DNA of 64,000 bases, from assembly GCF_009176705.1 (NCBI RefSeq), contig NZ_AP021846.1:776001-840000 (forward strand). The letters run 5' to 3'. Every line of letters starts with the position of its first letter. Position 1 is the stretch's first letter. Position numbers and translations under genes: made by a program. Below, in pieces: positions 9,102-19,951 of this stretch. The notes beneath the pieces were generated by a model that saw only the letters and a program-made list of their open reading frames with translations, was not told the origin of the DNA and searched no databases. This stretch comes from Pseudoalteromonas sp. A25. GTDB taxonomy: Bacteria; Pseudomonadota; Gammaproteobacteria; Enterobacterales; Alteromonadaceae.

Positions 9102-9722
9102 ATGACATCGAGCCAGTCTGAACAGCTCTTGCCCCCCGGCTTTGATTATTATCCTCAGGTAATGAGCTTGTCTAAAAGTATCTCGCTTTATAGCTATTTG
9201 TGCCATCAATTAGAGTGGCAGCAGCCCAGCATTCAAGTTTACGGTAAACACCACCGAATTCCGCGTATGCAGTGTTTTATTGCTGATAAGGATGTGTCGT
9301 ATGGTTATTCTAAGCAAACCTTAGCAAATACGCCTTGGCCTGAACCTCTATTGGCGATGAGAAGGCGCTTACAGCAAACATATGGTCATGAGTTTAATGC
9401 GCTACTCGCCAATTGGTATCGCAATGGTCACGATAAAATGGGATGGCATAGTGATGATGAAGCCGAACTTGGGCCACAACCATGCATTGTCTCTATCTCG
9501 CTAGGAGCTGCGCGCAAGTTTAAAATTAAGCATAAAGTAACAGGCACGCAACAGGAAATACTGTTAAAAAGTGGCAGTTGTTTAGTGATGCATGGCGATA
9601 GCCAGCTTTATTATCAACATGCGCTTCCTGTGCAAGCCAAAGTCACCGGCGGGCGAATCAATTTAACCTTTAGAACGGTTGGTCATGAACGCACAAAGGC
9701 GTATAGTAGCGCCCATAAATAA
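9102..9722 (+). CDS. alkB: AlkB-family 2-oxoglutarate/Fe(II) dioxygenase (DNA/RNA alkylation repair)
   Basis: A 206-residue dioxygenase that oxidatively removes alkyl groups from nucleic-acid bases. The iron site is visible as WHSDDEAELG (HxD) and a later histidine in YYQHALP, followed by GRINLTFR, whose arginines bind 2-oxoglutarate. The fold and the PRMQCF / YSKQTLANTPWP segments look more like the compact ALKBH2/3-type proteins than E. coli AlkB, so the substrate preference is uncertain. It is transcribed divergently from rlmG and lies 21 bp upstream of bolA. No ada box or ada gene is seen nearby. Confidence 0.9.
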   Translation: MTSSQSEQLLPPGFDYYPQVMSLSKSISLYSYLCHQLEWQQPSIQVYGKHHRIPRMQCFIADKDVSYGYSKQTLANTPWPEPLLAMRRRLQQTYGHEFNALLANWYRNGHDKMGWHSDDEAELGPQPCIVSISLGAARKFKIKHKVTGTQQEILLKSGSCLVMHGDSQLYYQHALPVQAKVTGGRINLTFRTVGHERTKAYSSAHK

Positions 9723-9743
9723 AATTTAAATGAAGGGGTTAGC

Positions 9744-10058
9744 ATGTCGATGCAAGCACACATCCACGAAAAATTAGCGGCGGCAATTAGCTGTAAACAC
9801 CTCAACGTCGTAAACGAAAGCCACATGCACTCGCGCGGTGAAGACTCACACTTTAAAGTGGTGGTAGTGAGTGAAGAGTTCATGGGAAAGCGCTTGTTAC
9901 AGCGCCATCGTAAGATCAATGAAGTATTAAAAGAAGAATTGGCTAATCATATTCATGCCTTGTCAATTCATGCTTACACACCTGAAGAGTATAGTGAAAG
10001 GGCTGGGCAGACACCCGACTCACCCAATTGTTTAGGTGGTTCCAAATTTGATAACTAG
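9744..10058 (+). CDS. bolA: BolA-family protein
   Basis: A 104-residue BolA protein, a class associated with monothiol glutaredoxins, Fe-S metabolism and stress morphology. The domain includes VVNESHMHSRGEDSHFKVVV and RHRKINEVLKEEL with the conserved HALSIHAYTPEEY at the end; the invariant histidines are present. AAGGGG lies 7 nt upstream of the ATG. In E. coli bolA is next to yajG-ampG; here it lies across the divergent rlmG/alkB junction from the same genes, supporting the name. The C-terminal CLGG extension is typical of gammaproteobacterial BolA. Confidence 0.94.
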   Translation: MSMQAHIHEKLAAAISCKHLNVVNESHMHSRGEDSHFKVVVVSEEFMGKRLLQRHRKINEVLKEELANHIHALSIHAYTPEEYSERAGQTPDSPNCLGGSKFDN

Positions 10059-10059
10059 C

Positions 10060-10085
10060 TGATCAGACCTGTATTTGTCTGATCA
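10060..10085. other. Inverted repeat between bolA and fabV
   Basis: Nine-base arms TGATCAGAC/GTCTGATCA with an eight-base loop. There is no T run after it, so it may be a weak hairpin ending bolA or an operator upstream of fabV; the sequence does not decide. Confidence 0.45.
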
Positions 10086-10128
10086 ACCATTAAACTATGA
10101 CAGTTTTTGAAAAATTATAGGATTGATT

Positions 10129-11319
10129 ATGGTCGTTAAACCGAAAATTCGTGGTTTTATTTGTACCAATGCACACCCTCAGGGCTGTGCTGCGCACGTG
10201 CAAGAGCAAATTGCTTACGTTAAAGCGCAAGGCCCAATTGCCAATGGCCCTAAAAATGTATTGGTTATTGGTGCATCTACTGGATATGGCTTAGCTTCGC
10301 GTATCACAGCCGCTTTTGGTGCTGGCGCGAAGACATTAGGTATCTTTTTTGAAAAAGAGGGCTCTGAGCGTAAGACTGCTTCGGCAGGTTGGTACAATAC
10401 TGCGGCTTTCCAGCAAGCGGCTGATGAAGCGGGTTTATGGTCAAAAAATATTAATGGTGATGCGTTTTCAGATGAAATAAAAGCAAAGACTGTTGAAACC
10501 ATTAAAGCTGAAATGGGTAAAGTAGATTTAGTTATTTACAGCTTGGCTTCACCTCGTCGTACAGACCCTAAAACAGGCGAAGTTTATTCTTCAACGTTAA
10601 AGCCAATCGGCGGTGACATCACCACCAAAAACCTAAATACCTCTAAACGCGAAATCGATGAAGTAACAGTAGAAGCGGCAAATGAAGATGAAATAGCGAA
10701 CACAGTGAAAGTGATGGGCGGCGAAGACTGGGAGCTTTGGATTGAAGCCCTGAAAGAAGCTGATGTATTGGCAGATAACTTCAAAACCAGTGCATATACA
10801 TACATTGGTAAAGAGCTTACTTGGCCTATCTATGGTCATGCAACGATTGGTAAAGCCAAAGAAGACTTAGACCGTGCAACCGCTGCTATCAAAGAATCAA
10901 CAGCTGCGTTAAACGGTGAAGCGTATGTGTCATCATTAAATGCAGTGGTAACGCAAGCAAGTTCGGCAATTCCTATTATGCCTTTATATATATCTGCACT
11001 ATTCAAAGTGATGAAAGCAGATGGTACTTATGAGGGCACGATTGAGCAGATTAATGCGCTATTTCGTGAAAACCTATACGGTGAAACGCCGCGTTTTGAC
11101 GAAGGCGGCCATTTGTTCCAAAACTACAAAGAGCTTGAAGATGATGTGCAGGCGCGTGTTCAGCACATTTGGGACACAGTTAAAACTGACACTATTGATG
11201 AGCTAACGGATTACGTGGGTTATCATAACGAGTTTTTACGCCTATTTGGTTTTGGCATTGATGAAATCGATTACGAGCAAGACGTCAACCCTGACGTAGC
11301 AATCAATAATCTAATCTAA
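10129..11319 (+). CDS. fabV: Enoyl-[acyl-carrier-protein] reductase (NADH) FabV
   Basis: Catalyses the last reduction of the fatty-acid elongation cycle. The 396-residue protein is the long FabV type, not FabI: the NAD-binding loop [11 protein letters not shown] sits near residue 48, and the active-site tyrosine and lysine are spaced by eight residues in [14 protein letters not shown]. FabV members are known for tolerance to triclosan. The ATG at 10129 follows ATAGGA by 7 nt; an upstream TTG at 10123 is too close. It is a single-gene unit with its own terminator. Confidence 0.96.
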   Translation: MVVKPKIRGFICTNAHPQGCAAHVQEQIAYVKAQGPIANGPKNVLVIGASTGYGLASRITAAFGAGAKTLGIFFEKEGSERKTASAGWYNTAAFQQAADEAGLWSKNINGDAFSDEIKAKTVETIKAEMGKVDLVIYSLASPRRTDPKTGEVYSSTLKPIGGDITTKNLNTSKREIDEVTVEAANEDEIANTVKVMGGEDWELWIEALKEADVLADNFKTSAYTYIGKELTWPIYGHATIGKAKEDLDRATAAIKESTAALNGEAYVSSLNAVVTQASSAIPIMPLYISALFKVMKADGTYEGTIEQINALFRENLYGETPRFDEGGHLFQNYKELEDDVQARVQHIWDTVKTDTIDELTDYVGYHNEFLRLFGFGIDEIDYEQDVNPDVAINNLI

Positions 11320-11343
11320 CTAAGTCACTCACACTTAGATAAA

Positions 11344-11390
11344 GCGGCTAGTTTCAGCATCATTTTATGATGACTGATTAGCCGTTTTTT
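11344..11390 (+). terminator. Rho-independent terminator after fabV
   Basis: Outer stem CGGCTA/TAGCCG encloses a second CATCAT/ATGATG hairpin and is followed by six T. Confidence 0.85.
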
Positions 11391-11476
11391 AATGTCCTTT
11401 TTTCGTATGATAGTTTGCATTTTAAAGCTTGAGCGATATCGTATGCAGGCTTGCTGATAAAAGGAATTATAACGTT

Positions 11477-12430
11477 ATGCAACCAATAGACCCCCTTAGC
11501 TCATTTATTTCTTATTTATCTCCTCAATGTGAAGTCTTTGCCCATGTTCAGCTCAAAGCACCTTGGGGTATTCACGAAGTAGAACAAAATTATTGCTATT
11601 TTAGTTTTGTAAAAGAAGGCACTTGTATCGTTGAGTTAGCCGATGGCCGGGCAGTGCAACTCAGCGCAGGAAAACTGCTGTTATTACCATATGGCCATGA
11701 ACATCAAATGATGAGTGGACAGGGTATACCTTGCAAATCGGCAGATGATTTGTTTGCTGGGAAATCACGTGAAGAAGTTGAAAATATGGTGATAGGAGGG
11801 CATGGAGAGAGTTGCTCAATGATGTGTGGCTATCTCGTTTTTTCACTTATCCAATATTGGGGGAGAGATCACTTGTGTGGTGCTTTACCAGAGTTGCTGG
11901 TTATTGATGTCGCACCACAAAGCAGGCTGAGTTGTGTTTTATGTTGGTTATATGAAGAAAATAGCTTGATGGCACAAGGTTCTGCATTAGCGCACAAAGC
12001 GCTCTTAGAGTTACTTTTATTAGAGGTATTACGTGGTTTAAAGCATATCGAAAGAGCGCCTAGTTGGTTAAAAGCCTTGCATGATAGGCATTTGGCCCCG
12101 GTACTTGTTGCGTTGCAAAGCCAACTTACAAGGGAGTGGAATGTTGAACAGCTCGCTCAAGTTGCGGCTTTATCGAAATCATCATTTTGTAGCCGCTTTA
12201 AATGTATAACTGGCATATCTCCTTTGCAGTTTGTACGTCAATGGCGCTGCTTGGAAGCGGCTAAATTATTGGTTTCTACTAACTACTCGCTCAAAAAGAT
12301 AGTTCAAGAGTGCGGTTTTCAGTCTGTGGATGTATTGATAAGAAATTTCCGCCAATTTCATAACACAACGCCAAATCAATATCGTAAAGCACGCCGTGAT
12401 GAGCGCATTGTTGCAAAGTCGACGATTTAA
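11477..12430 (+). CDS. AraC-family transcriptional regulator (cupin_6 type)
   Basis: A 317-residue activator-type regulator. The N-terminal ~190 residues form a cupin-like ligand domain (KEGTCIVELADGRAVQLSAGKLLLLPYGHEH is split here by its glycine-rich turn), and the last ~100 residues hold two HTH motifs of the AraC class: WNVEQLAQVAALSKSSFCSR and SLKKIVQECGFQSVDVLIRN. AAGGAA lies 10 nt upstream of the ATG at 11477; earlier in-frame TTG codons are less likely. It precedes an SDR gene on the same strand by about 108 bp, and such pairs often have the regulator control the reductase, but that is inference. The effector is unknown. Confidence 0.88.
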   Translation: MQPIDPLSSFISYLSPQCEVFAHVQLKAPWGIHEVEQNYCYFSFVKEGTCIVELADGRAVQLSAGKLLLLPYGHEHQMMSGQGIPCKSADDLFAGKSREEVENMVIGGHGESCSMMCGYLVFSLIQYWGRDHLCGALPELLVIDVAPQSRLSCVLCWLYEENSLMAQGSALAHKALLELLLLEVLRGLKHIERAPSWLKALHDRHLAPVLVALQSQLTREWNVEQLAQVAALSKSSFCSRFKCITGISPLQFVRQWRCLEAAKLLVSTNYSLKKIVQECGFQSVDVLIRNFRQFHNTTPNQYRKARRDERIVAKSTI

Positions 12431-12538
12431 CCCTATTTATCGATGATTTTTCCTTTTGCTAGATCAATGACTAGTTATCTTTTTACGGCTTAATTAGCCT
12501 TGTTTCTAATATTAAAATACTTAGCAAGGTTGTTCATT

Positions 12539-13423
12539 ATGATAGAAAAATCAGTGTTAATTACAGGTGGTACGGGAAATATCGGCAGTGCCGTGGTTGA
12601 AGAGCTTCTTACATTCGGTTACGAGGTAAAGGTATTGTGCAAAGATGCTGCAAGCGCGCTTAAAGCAAAAAGTATGGGAGCGCTACCCGTAAGAGGAGCT
12701 TTGCAGAATGCCTCGGATTGGCAAAGCCACATTGAAACATGTGCTGCACTAATTCATACCGCATGCACGTTTGATGAGCAAATGGGTAAGGTCGATTATG
12801 ACTTTTTAGAAAATATCGCTTGGCACGCAGCTCATCGCCCAGAGCCTCTTATCTTTTTATACACATCAGGATGCTGGACCTACGGCAGCCATCAACAAGT
12901 CATTTGTGAAAAGACGCAAAAATCTAGCACTGCAGATTTTCGGTGGATGTTAGATAGTATTGAGTTTTTGTCTAGGCAAAAAGGTATCGAATTGCGCGTT
13001 GTGAGCCCTACCAATGTGGTTAGTGAGCAAAGCCAGTTTTTGCCACCTATATTGTTGTGGGAAATGGAACGGTGTGGGCATCCGGTTATGCCGCAAGGGG
13101 AGGAGCAAACTTGGTCTTTGATTGAAAGGAGAAATCTTGCGCAGTTATATCGTTTAGTACTAGAAAATGGACGCTCGGGTGAGGAGTATATTGGTAGTGC
13201 GGAACATCAAGCCCCCATTAAGAGATTACTTGAAAACCTTTCGAGCGAAAGAATTGAAACTGGCGCATTGGCGTGTTGGGCTCGTTTTTATGGGCGCTGG
13301 GTTGAGGGCTATGGATTAACTCAGGTTTTTTCTAGTGATAAAGCAATCGAGGAGCTTGGTTGGCGGCCTAAAAAATTTGTAGCGCAGGCACTTAACACCC
13401 CAACTAAATCGAACTTCAAGTAA
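12539..13423 (+). CDS. NAD-dependent epimerase/dehydratase-family (extended SDR) protein
   Basis: A 294-residue Rossmann-fold protein with an N-terminal dinucleotide site VLITGGTGNIGSAV (GxxGxxG) and a middle segment LYTSGCWTYG that aligns with the serine/tyrosine region of extended SDRs; I do not see the usual tyrosine-xxx-lysine in the expected place. The C-terminus carries EELGWRPK, a common epimerase ending. The substrate is not predictable. The ATG at 12539 (MIEKSVLITGG) starts the fold directly and has AAGG upstream. It follows the AraC-type gene and may be its target. Confidence 0.83.
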   Translation: MIEKSVLITGGTGNIGSAVVEELLTFGYEVKVLCKDAASALKAKSMGALPVRGALQNASDWQSHIETCAALIHTACTFDEQMGKVDYDFLENIAWHAAHRPEPLIFLYTSGCWTYGSHQQVICEKTQKSSTADFRWMLDSIEFLSRQKGIELRVVSPTNVVSEQSQFLPPILLWEMERCGHPVMPQGEEQTWSLIERRNLAQLYRLVLENGRSGEEYIGSAEHQAPIKRLLENLSSERIETGALACWARFYGRWVEGYGLTQVFSSDKAIEELGWRPKKFVAQALNTPTKSNFK

Positions 13424-13819
13424 CAAGGTATGGTGATATCGCAACAGTAGTGGCTCTGCTGGTGAAACTGACTATGTATGGTAAAAAGATTAAGGCTGTT
13501 TAATTGCTAACTAACAAAGGAGCAATTATAGAAAAGCAATCTTATACTCATAGCGTGACACACTTTCTATTGTGCTACTTTAGTCTATACTGCTCTCATT
13601 GCTCGCTACAAAGCCGATGAAAGGCATATAAATTTTGTATTTCCACTCGCATAGTCTGGGTGATTAATGTTAAAATCACAGAAATATGTGAGAACACAAC
13701 TACGATGCTTGTGCGATATTCGTTCAGGTGGCTCTTTGATACCAACAAAATATGAGGCACAAGCGCCGTGGTGATTAAAGATTTTTCAATTTCTTTCCGT
13801 TAATGTAATGCAAGTGCGT
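13424..13819. promoter_or_regulatory. Gene-free region upstream of the nqr operon
   Basis: Nearly 400 bp with no convincing gene. It must contain the nqrA promoter, but no stretch stands out as a strong -35/-10 pair. An AAAGGAG at 13517-13523 looks like a ribosome site but is followed by no ATG, GTG or TTG start. No riboswitch or repeat was recognised. Confidence 0.35.
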
Positions 13820-15163
13820 ATGATCAACATAAAAAAAGGTCTGGACTTACCCATAGAGGGCGCGCCTCAGCAAGTGATTCATGATGGTTCTGCCGTCAAA
13901 CGAGTTGCTGTGCTTGGCGAAGAGTTTATCGGTATGCGTCCTACCATGCATGTTCGTGTGGATGACCAAGTCAAAAAAGGCCAAGTTCTTTTTGAAGATA
14001 AAAAGAACCCAGGCGTCAAGTTTACTGCACCAGCTGCTGGTGTAGTTAAAGAAATCAACCGTGGTGCTAAGCGTGTACTGCAATCCGTAGTGATTGAAGT
14101 GCAAGGCAACGAGCAAATCACTTTTGACAAGTTCTCTGCTGCAGAATTAAGCAACTTAGAGCGTGACAAAGTGAAAGAATTGCTTGTTGAGTCAGGTCAA
14201 TGGCCTGCGCTAAGAGCACGTCCTTTTAGCAAAGTAGCTGCAATTGATGCAACACCAAGTTCTATCTTCGTGACTGCAATCGATACCAACCCGTTAGCTG
14301 CGGATCCAGCTGTGATTATTGCTGAAAATGTGGAAGCATTTGAAGCAGGTCTTGCAGTTGTATCTCGTTTGACTGATGGCAAAGTATTCGTTTGTAAGCA
14401 AGCAGGTAGCAAGGTGCCAAGTTCATCACTTTCACAAGTTGAAGTGCATGAATTTGCCGGTGTTCACCCAGCAGGCTTAGTGGGTACTCACATCCATCAT
14501 CTAGACCCTGTATCTGCCCATAAGCAGGTATGGCACTTAGGTTATCAAGATGTGATTGCATTTGGTCAGCTATTTTTAACTGGCGAAATTAACGCAGAAC
14601 GAGTGATCTCTTTAGCTGGTCCTCGCGTTAAAAATCCTCGTCTAGTTAAGACCCAAGTAGGTGCGTCGTTAACAGATTTAGTTGCAGGCGAGCTTGAAGA
14701 CGGTGATAACCGAGTCATTTCTGGCTCTGTGTTAGCTGGTAAAACAGCAACCGGCCCTCATGCTTTCCTTGGTCGTTACCATGTTCAAGTATCTGTATTA
14801 CTTGAAGGTCGCGAGAAAGAACTATTCGGTTGGATTGCACCAGGTAGTGATAAGTTCTCAGTAACACGTACATTTATTTCACACTTAGCGCCAAGTCGTT
14901 TGTTTAAGATGACAACATCGACGGGTGGTTCTAAGCGTGCGATGGTACCAATCGGTAACTATGAGCGTGTTATGCCACTCGATATCTTACCAACTCCATT
15001 ATTACGTGACCTAATTGCACGTGACTTGGATAGTGCGATTTCGTTGGGCGCATTAGAGCTAGATGAAGAAGATTTAGCGCTATGTACCTTCGTATGTCCT
15101 GGCAAGTATGAGTACGGTTCAATCCTGCGCGATTGCCTGACTACTATCGAGAAGGAAGGTTAA
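13820..15163 (+). CDS. nqrA: Na+-translocating NADH:quinone reductase subunit A
   Basis: Peripheral cytoplasmic subunit of the Na+-NQR respiratory pump, which couples NADH oxidation by ubiquinone to sodium export. The 447-residue protein starts [18 protein letters not shown], the standard NqrA opening, which fixes the ATG at 13820 over one 12 bp upstream. Further family segments are [20 protein letters not shown] and [15 protein letters not shown] near the C-terminus. It begins a six-gene operon with tight spacing (3 bp to nqrB). Confidence 0.97.
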   Translation: MINIKKGLDLPIEGAPQQVIHDGSAVKRVAVLGEEFIGMRPTMHVRVDDQVKKGQVLFEDKKNPGVKFTAPAAGVVKEINRGAKRVLQSVVIEVQGNEQITFDKFSAAELSNLERDKVKELLVESGQWPALRARPFSKVAAIDATPSSIFVTAIDTNPLAADPAVIIAENVEAFEAGLAVVSRLTDGKVFVCKQAGSKVPSSSLSQVEVHEFAGVHPAGLVGTHIHHLDPVSAHKQVWHLGYQDVIAFGQLFLTGEINAERVISLAGPRVKNPRLVKTQVGASLTDLVAGELEDGDNRVISGSVLAGKTATGPHAFLGRYHVQVSVLLEGREKELFGWIAPGSDKFSVTRTFISHLAPSRLFKMTTSTGGSKRAMVPIGNYERVMPLDILPTPLLRDLIARDLDSAISLGALELDEEDLALCTFVCPGKYEYGSILRDCLTTIEKEG

Positions 15164-15166
15164 AAA

Positions 15167-16366
15167 ATGGCCTTAAAGAAATTTTTAGAAGACATTGAAC
15201 CTCACTTTGAACCAGGTGGTAAACATGAAAAGTGGTATGCACTGTATGAAGCAGTGGCGACCATTTTTTATACGCCTGGTTATGTAAACAAAGGGGCAAC
15301 TCACGTACGTGATAACATCGACCTAAAACGTATTATGATTTTAGTGTGGATGGCAACGTTCCCAGCTATGTTCTTTGGTATGTTCAACATCGGTCATCAG
15401 GCTGCAATTGCGCTTGGTAACGGTTTTGAACTTGCTAATACATGGCAAGTGGCGATTTTCCAAGCGCTGGGTGGTGAATTAACCGCACAAGCGGGTTGGG
15501 GCGCTAAGATGTTTTACGGTGCATGTTTCTATTTACCGATTTACGCAACTGTGTTTGCTGTAGGTGGTTTTTGGGAAGTTCTATTTGCGTCAATCCGTAA
15601 GCACGAAGTTAACGAAGGTTTCTTCGTAACGTCAGTACTATTTTCGTTGATTCTTCCTGCAACTATTCCGCTTTGGCAAGCAGCACTAGGTATTACTTTT
15701 GGTGTTGTTATTGCAAAAGAGGTATTTGGTGGTACAGGTCGTAACTTCTTAAACCCTGCGCTTGCTGGCCGTGCATTTTTATTCTTTGCATACCCTGCAA
15801 ACATCTCAGGTGATACGGTATGGACAGCAGTAGATTCTTTCTCTGGTGCAACTTACTTAGGTCAAGCTGCTCAAGGTGCTCTAGATTTCAATAACATGGT
15901 GCTTTGGTGGGATGCATTCTATGGCTTCATTCAAGGTTCTATGGGTGAAACGTCAACACTTGCGCTTATGATCGGCGGTTTCTTCTTAATGTATGTTCGC
16001 ATTGCTTCATGGCGTATTGTGCTAGGTGTATTCCTAGGTATGGTTGCAATGGCAAGCTTATTTAATGCATTAGGGTCAGACACTAACGCTGCATTTGCAA
16101 TGCCTTGGTATTGGCACTTAGTGGTAGGTGGGTTTGCATTTGGTATGTTCTTTATGGCGACTGACCCAGTTTCTGCGTCTTTCACTAATAAAGGTAAATT
16201 TGCATACGGTGCATTAATTGGTGTGATGGTGGTATTAATCCGTGTGGTTAACCCGGCATACCCAGAAGGCATGATGTTAGCAATACTATTCGCTAACCTA
16301 TTTGCTCCGCTATTCGACCACTTTGTTGTGCAGTCTAATGTTAAGAGGAGATTAGCACGTGTCTAG
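15167..16366 (+). CDS. nqrB: Na+-NQR subunit B
   Basis: Integral membrane subunit (399 aa, about ten helices) that carries covalently bound FMN and, in characterised complexes, riboflavin, and forms part of the sodium channel. The flavinylation motif SFSGATYLG is present with the acceptor threonine at residue 229. The conserved [20 protein letters not shown] segment lies near residue 187. It overlaps nqrC by 8 bp. ApbE, which attaches the FMN, is encoded downstream at 19952. Confidence 0.97.
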   Translation: MALKKFLEDIEPHFEPGGKHEKWYALYEAVATIFYTPGYVNKGATHVRDNIDLKRIMILVWMATFPAMFFGMFNIGHQAAIALGNGFELANTWQVAIFQALGGELTAQAGWGAKMFYGACFYLPIYATVFAVGGFWEVLFASIRKHEVNEGFFVTSVLFSLILPATIPLWQAALGITFGVVIAKEVFGGTGRNFLNPALAGRAFLFFAYPANISGDTVWTAVDSFSGATYLGQAAQGALDFNNMVLWWDAFYGFIQGSMGETSTLALMIGGFFLMYVRIASWRIVLGVFLGMVAMASLFNALGSDTNAAFAMPWYWHLVVGGFAFGMFFMATDPVSASFTNKGKFAYGALIGVMVVLIRVVNPAYPEGMMLAILFANLFAPLFDHFVVQSNVKRRLARV

Positions 16367-17105
16367 TAACAATGAATCTATAGGCAAAACGTTAGGCGTT
16401 GTTGTTGGCCTGTGTTTAGTATGTGCGATCGTTGTATCTGTTGCGTCAGTACAGTTACGCCCTCTACAACAAGCTAACAAAATCCAAGATATTCAGCGTA
16501 ACATTTTGAAGGCTGCTGGCTTTAAAGATGTTGAAAATGTTAAAGAAACATTTGACGCTAACATTGAATCTCGTGTAATTGATATGAAAACGGGTGAGTT
16601 TGTAGATGTTGACCCACTTTCATTCGATTTTGAGATGACAAAGTATGACAGCGAGCGCAGCTTTGCTCTTGAGAAAGAGGAAGATGTAGCTGGTATCCAG
16701 CGAATGACTCATAACTCACCAGTTTACCTTGTTAAAGGTAATGGTGATGATGTTTCGACTGTTATTTTACCTATCCAAGGCTATGGCCTTTGGGGCATCA
16801 TGTTTGGCTTTTTAGCAATGGATGATGATGGTCAAACTATTAAAGCGATTCAGTTCTATAAGCACAAAGAAACTGCGGGTCTAGGTGGTGAAATCGAGAA
16901 CCCTAAGTGGACAGCAACGTGGGAAGGTAAGCAACTTCCGATTGATATCGTTAAAGGTACGGCTGGCAACAACGAGCATAAGATTGATGGCTTATCAGGT
17001 GCTACTTTGACCTCAAACGGTGTAGATAACACGATTGACTTTTGGACTAGTAACAAAGGTTTTGGTCCATTCCTTGCGAAAGTACGTAAAGGAGCATTGA
17101 ACTAA
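16359..17105 (+). CDS. nqrC: Na+-NQR subunit C
   Basis: Membrane-anchored periplasmic subunit (248 aa) carrying the second covalent FMN. One N-terminal helix (residues 11-32) anchors an FMN-binding domain ending in the motif [11 protein letters not shown], where the threonine at residue 216 is the expected flavin acceptor. GTG is the start codon, overlapping the end of nqrB, so translation is probably coupled. It overlaps nqrD by one base. Confidence 0.97.
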   Translation: MSSNNESIGKTLGVVVGLCLVCAIVVSVASVQLRPLQQANKIQDIQRNILKAAGFKDVENVKETFDANIESRVIDMKTGEFVDVDPLSFDFEMTKYDSERSFALEKEEDVAGIQRMTHNSPVYLVKGNGDDVSTVILPIQGYGLWGIMFGFLAMDDDGQTIKAIQFYKHKETAGLGGEIENPKWTATWEGKQLPIDIVKGTAGNNEHKIDGLSGATLTSNGVDNTIDFWTSNKGFGPFLAKVRKGALN

Positions 17106-17737
17106 TGGCTAACACTAAAGAAATGAAAGAAGTCTTGTTTGGCCCTGTCTTTGCGAATAACCCAATTGCCCTTCAGGTACTGGGTATTTGTTCGGCACTG
17201 GCAGTAACATCAAGCCTTAAGAATGCATTGATCATGTCAATTGCTTTGACATTAGTAACTGCTTTCTCAAGCTTATTCATCTCTATGATGCGTAATCACA
17301 TTCCGTCGAGTGTACGTATCATCGTGCAGATGACTATCATCGCATCACTGGTAATTGTTGTTGACCAGGTATTGCAAGCGGTTGTCTACTCAACGGCTAA
17401 AGAGCTTTCAACCTTTATCGGTTTGATCATTACTAACTGTATTGTAATGGGTCGTGCTGAAGCTTATGCAATGAAGTCGCCACCAGTAATGTCTTTCTTA
17501 GATGGTATTGGTAATGGTTTAGGCTACTCTGTAGTGCTTTTAACAGTTGGTTTTGTGCGTGAGTTATTTGGCGCTGGCACCTTATTTGGTGTTGAAATCT
17601 TACCTCTAGTTTCTGATGGTGGCTGGTACCGTCCTATGGGTCTACTAATTATGCCATTTAGCTCGTTCTTCTTGGTGGGTATCTTCATTTGGATACTTCG
17701 CACATACAAGAAAGATCAAGTAGAAGCGAAGGCATAA
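17105..17737 (+). CDS. nqrD: Na+-NQR subunit D
   Basis: Integral membrane subunit of 210 residues with about six helices, homologous to RnfE/NqrE. The segment [17 protein letters not shown], containing one of the cysteines thought to coordinate the intramembrane iron center, is at residues 113-129; a second cysteine lies near residue 29 ([17 protein letters not shown]). Position between nqrC and nqrE and 10-bp spacing to nqrE match the standard operon. Confidence 0.96.
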   Translation: MANTKEMKEVLFGPVFANNPIALQVLGICSALAVTSSLKNALIMSIALTLVTAFSSLFISMMRNHIPSSVRIIVQMTIIASLVIVVDQVLQAVVYSTAKELSTFIGLIITNCIVMGRAEAYAMKSPPVMSFLDGIGNGLGYSVVLLTVGFVRELFGAGTLFGVEILPLVSDGGWYRPMGLLIMPFSSFFLVGIFIWILRTYKKDQVEAKA

Positions 17738-17747
17738 GGGGAGAAAG

Positions 17748-18356
17748 ATGGAACAATATATTAGCTTATTCGTGAAAGCGGTTTTTGTTGAAAACTTAGC
17801 TTTATCTTTCTTCTTAGGTATGTGTACATTCTTGGCGGTATCTAAGAAAGTAACGACATCACTAGGATTAGGTGTTGCGGTAATTTTTGTACTAGGTGTG
17901 GCTGTTCCAGTGAACAACCTAGTGTATTACGCAGTATTGGCACCAGGTGCGCTTGAGTGGTTAGGCTTTGCTGAAGCTGACTTAAGCTTCTTACGCTTTT
18001 TGACCTTTATCGGTGTAATTGCAGCACTTGTACAGATCCTAGAAATGGCGCTAGACAAGTTTTTCCCTGCGCTTTACAACGCACTGGGCATCTTCTTACC
18101 ACTTATCACTGTAAACTGTGCAATCTTTGGTGCGGTTTCATTCATGGTTGAGCGTAACCTTAACTTTGGTGAGTCTGTGGTATTTGGTATTGGTTCTGGT
18201 GTGGGCTGGGCATTAGCAATCGTATTGCTTGCTGGTATCCGTGAAAAAATGAAATATGCAGACGTGCCAGATGGTCTTCGTGGTTTAGGTATTACCTTTA
18301 TCACTGTTGGCTTGATGGGTTTTGGCTTTATGTCATTCTCTGGTATTTCACTGTAA
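17748..18356 (+). CDS. nqrE: Na+-NQR subunit E
   Basis: Integral membrane subunit (202 aa, about six helices) that pairs with NqrD around an iron center. Cysteine-containing half motifs [14 protein letters not shown] (residue 26) and [13 protein letters not shown] (near residue 120) are present at the expected mirrored positions. A GGGGAG ribosome site lies 6 nt upstream of the ATG. It is followed 19 bp later by nqrF. Confidence 0.96.
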   Translation: MEQYISLFVKAVFVENLALSFFLGMCTFLAVSKKVTTSLGLGVAVIFVLGVAVPVNNLVYYAVLAPGALEWLGFAEADLSFLRFLTFIGVIAALVQILEMALDKFFPALYNALGIFLPLITVNCAIFGAVSFMVERNLNFGESVVFGIGSGVGWALAIVLLAGIREKMKYADVPDGLRGLGITFITVGLMGFGFMSFSGISL

Positions 18357-18375
18357 AAGGTAGCGAGGAAAAATC

Positions 18376-19602
18376 ATGCTTGAGGTATATTTAGGCGTAG
18401 GGATGTTCATTGCTATCGTTGTTATCTTAGTTTTAGTTATTATTGCGGCTAAATCTAAGTTAGTAGCAAGCGGTGACATCAAAATTGGTATTAATGGTGA
18501 TGAAGACAAGGCAATTACTACATCAGCTGGTAGTAAATTACTTGGTGCTTTAGCAGATGCGGGTATCTTCGTATCATCAGCGTGTGGTGGCGGTGGCTCA
18601 TGTGGTCAGTGTCGCGTACATATCAAAGAAGGTGGTGGTGATATTCTACCAACCGAACTTGACCACATCTCTAAAGGTGAAGCACGTGAAGGCTGTCGTC
18701 TAGCGTGTCAGGTTAACGTTAAAAACGACATGGAAATTGAACTAGAAGAGTCAATCTTCGGTGTTAAAAAATGGGAATGTACGGTTATCTCTAACGATAA
18801 CAAGGCAACCTTCATCAAGGAGCTTAAACTGGCTATTCCTGATGGTGAATCAGTACCTTTCCGTGCCGGTGGTTATATTCAGATTGAAGCGCCAGCTCAC
18901 CATGTTAAATACGCAGACTTCGATATTCCAGAAGAGTATCGCCCAGATTGGGAGCGTTTTGGCTTCTTTAATCTTGAGTCTAAAGTGGATGACGAAACAA
19001 TTCGTGCATACTCAATGGCTAACTACCCTGAAGAGTTTGGCATTATCATGCTTAACGTACGTATTGCGACTCCGCCGCCAAATAACTTGTCATTACCTTG
19101 TGGTAAAATGTCATCGTACATTTGGTCACTTAAAGAAGGTGACAAAGTAACGATTTCTGGTCCATTTGGTGAATTCTTCGCTAAAGATACTGATGCAGAA
19201 ATGGTATTTGTTGGTGGTGGTGCGGGTATGGCACCAATGCGTTCACATATTTTCGACCAGCTTAAGCGTCTTAACTCTAAGCGTAAGATGTCTTTCTGGT
19301 ATGGTGCGCGTTCTAAGCGTGAAATGTTCTACGTTGAAGACTTCGATGGCCTAGCGGCTGAGAACGACAACTTCGTATGGCACACGGCATTGTCAGATCC
19401 ACAACCAGAAGATAATTGGGAAGGTTACACAGGCTTCATCCATAACGTGCTTTATGAAAACTACTTGAAAGATCATGAAGCGCCAGAAGATTGTGAGTTC
19501 TACATGTGTGGTCCTCCAATGATGAACGCGGCTGTGATCAACATGCTAAAAGACTTAGGTGTAGAAGAAGAAAACATCTTACTTGATGACTTCGGTGGCT
19601 AA
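18376..19602 (+). CDS. nqrF: Na+-NQR subunit F (NADH dehydrogenase subunit)
   Basis: Entry point for electrons: oxidises NADH through FAD and a [2Fe-2S] center. The 408-residue protein has one N-terminal helix, then a ferredoxin domain with cysteines at residues 70, 76, 79 and 111 ([12 protein letters not shown] and CRLACQ), then an FNR-like module with the FAD-binding [11 protein letters not shown] and the NADH-binding [12 protein letters not shown], and a terminal [10 protein letters not shown]. All cofactor residues are intact. A strong terminator closes the operon about 45 bp downstream. Confidence 0.97.
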   Translation: MLEVYLGVGMFIAIVVILVLVIIAAKSKLVASGDIKIGINGDEDKAITTSAGSKLLGALADAGIFVSSACGGGGSCGQCRVHIKEGGGDILPTELDHISKGEAREGCRLACQVNVKNDMEIELEESIFGVKKWECTVISNDNKATFIKELKLAIPDGESVPFRAGGYIQIEAPAHHVKYADFDIPEEYRPDWERFGFFNLESKVDDETIRAYSMANYPEEFGIIMLNVRIATPPPNNLSLPCGKMSSYIWSLKEGDKVTISGPFGEFFAKDTDAEMVFVGGGAGMAPMRSHIFDQLKRLNSKRKMSFWYGARSKREMFYVEDFDGLAAENDNFVWHTALSDPQPEDNWEGYTGFIHNVLYENYLKDHEAPEDCEFYMCGPPMMNAAVINMLKDLGVEEENILLDDFGG

Positions 19603-19647
19603 TAAGTTTTTAGTTATGATCCAAAACACAGTTTTGCGATAAAATAT

Positions 19648-19682
19648 AAACCCCAAGGTAGCTAAACCTTGGGGTTTTTTAT
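19648..19682 (+). terminator. Rho-independent terminator of the nqr operon
   Basis: A twelve-base stem AAACCCCAAGGT with matching ACCTTGGGGTTT arm, a short loop and a T run follow nqrF. It separates nqrABCDEF from apbE-nqrM. Confidence 0.92.
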
Positions 19683-19702
19683 TGTTTCTATATTTGATTT
19701 TA

Positions 19703-19868
19703 TTATACCAATTGCATTAGATTGGTGATCAGATATTGCGACAGATAAATGGCTTAGTAACAAGGCAAATATTTCGCTATGTAGTTATTCTACATGAGAA
19801 ATATTTAACGCAGTTAATGAGTTATTTAGCTCGCTAGAATGATCAATGTATTAATAAAATTGGTATTA
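19703..19868 (+). repeat. Dispersed ~165-bp repeat, copy A
   Basis: A non-coding element starting TTATACCAATT and ending AAATTGGTATTA, so its ends are inverted repeats. Its centre (AACAAGGCAAATATTTCGCT, then a TAGTTATTCTACATGAGAAAT stretch broken by symmetry) aligns with the reverse complement of copies at 29986-30150 and about 49427-49587. It separates the nqr terminator from apbE and leaves no coding sequence. The family looks like a chromosomal intergenic repeat rather than an insertion sequence. Confidence 0.7.
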
Positions 19869-19951
19869 GACATTGGTGCCGACTAAATCACTCTGGCTAT
19901 TAAATGCTTTATTGGTTATGAAGGTTGGTACAACTTTTTAAGGAAGGGAAC

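Noticed and set aside
13500..13620. AAAGGAG at 13517-13523 followed by a short frame upstream of nqrA
   Set aside because: No ATG, GTG or TTG lies at a usable distance, the readable frame is about 35 codons and its residues show no recognisable pattern.
14197..18304. Long antisense open frames inside the nqr genes
   Set aside because: They are shadow frames of conserved nqr genes, with no ribosome site and no recognisable domain.
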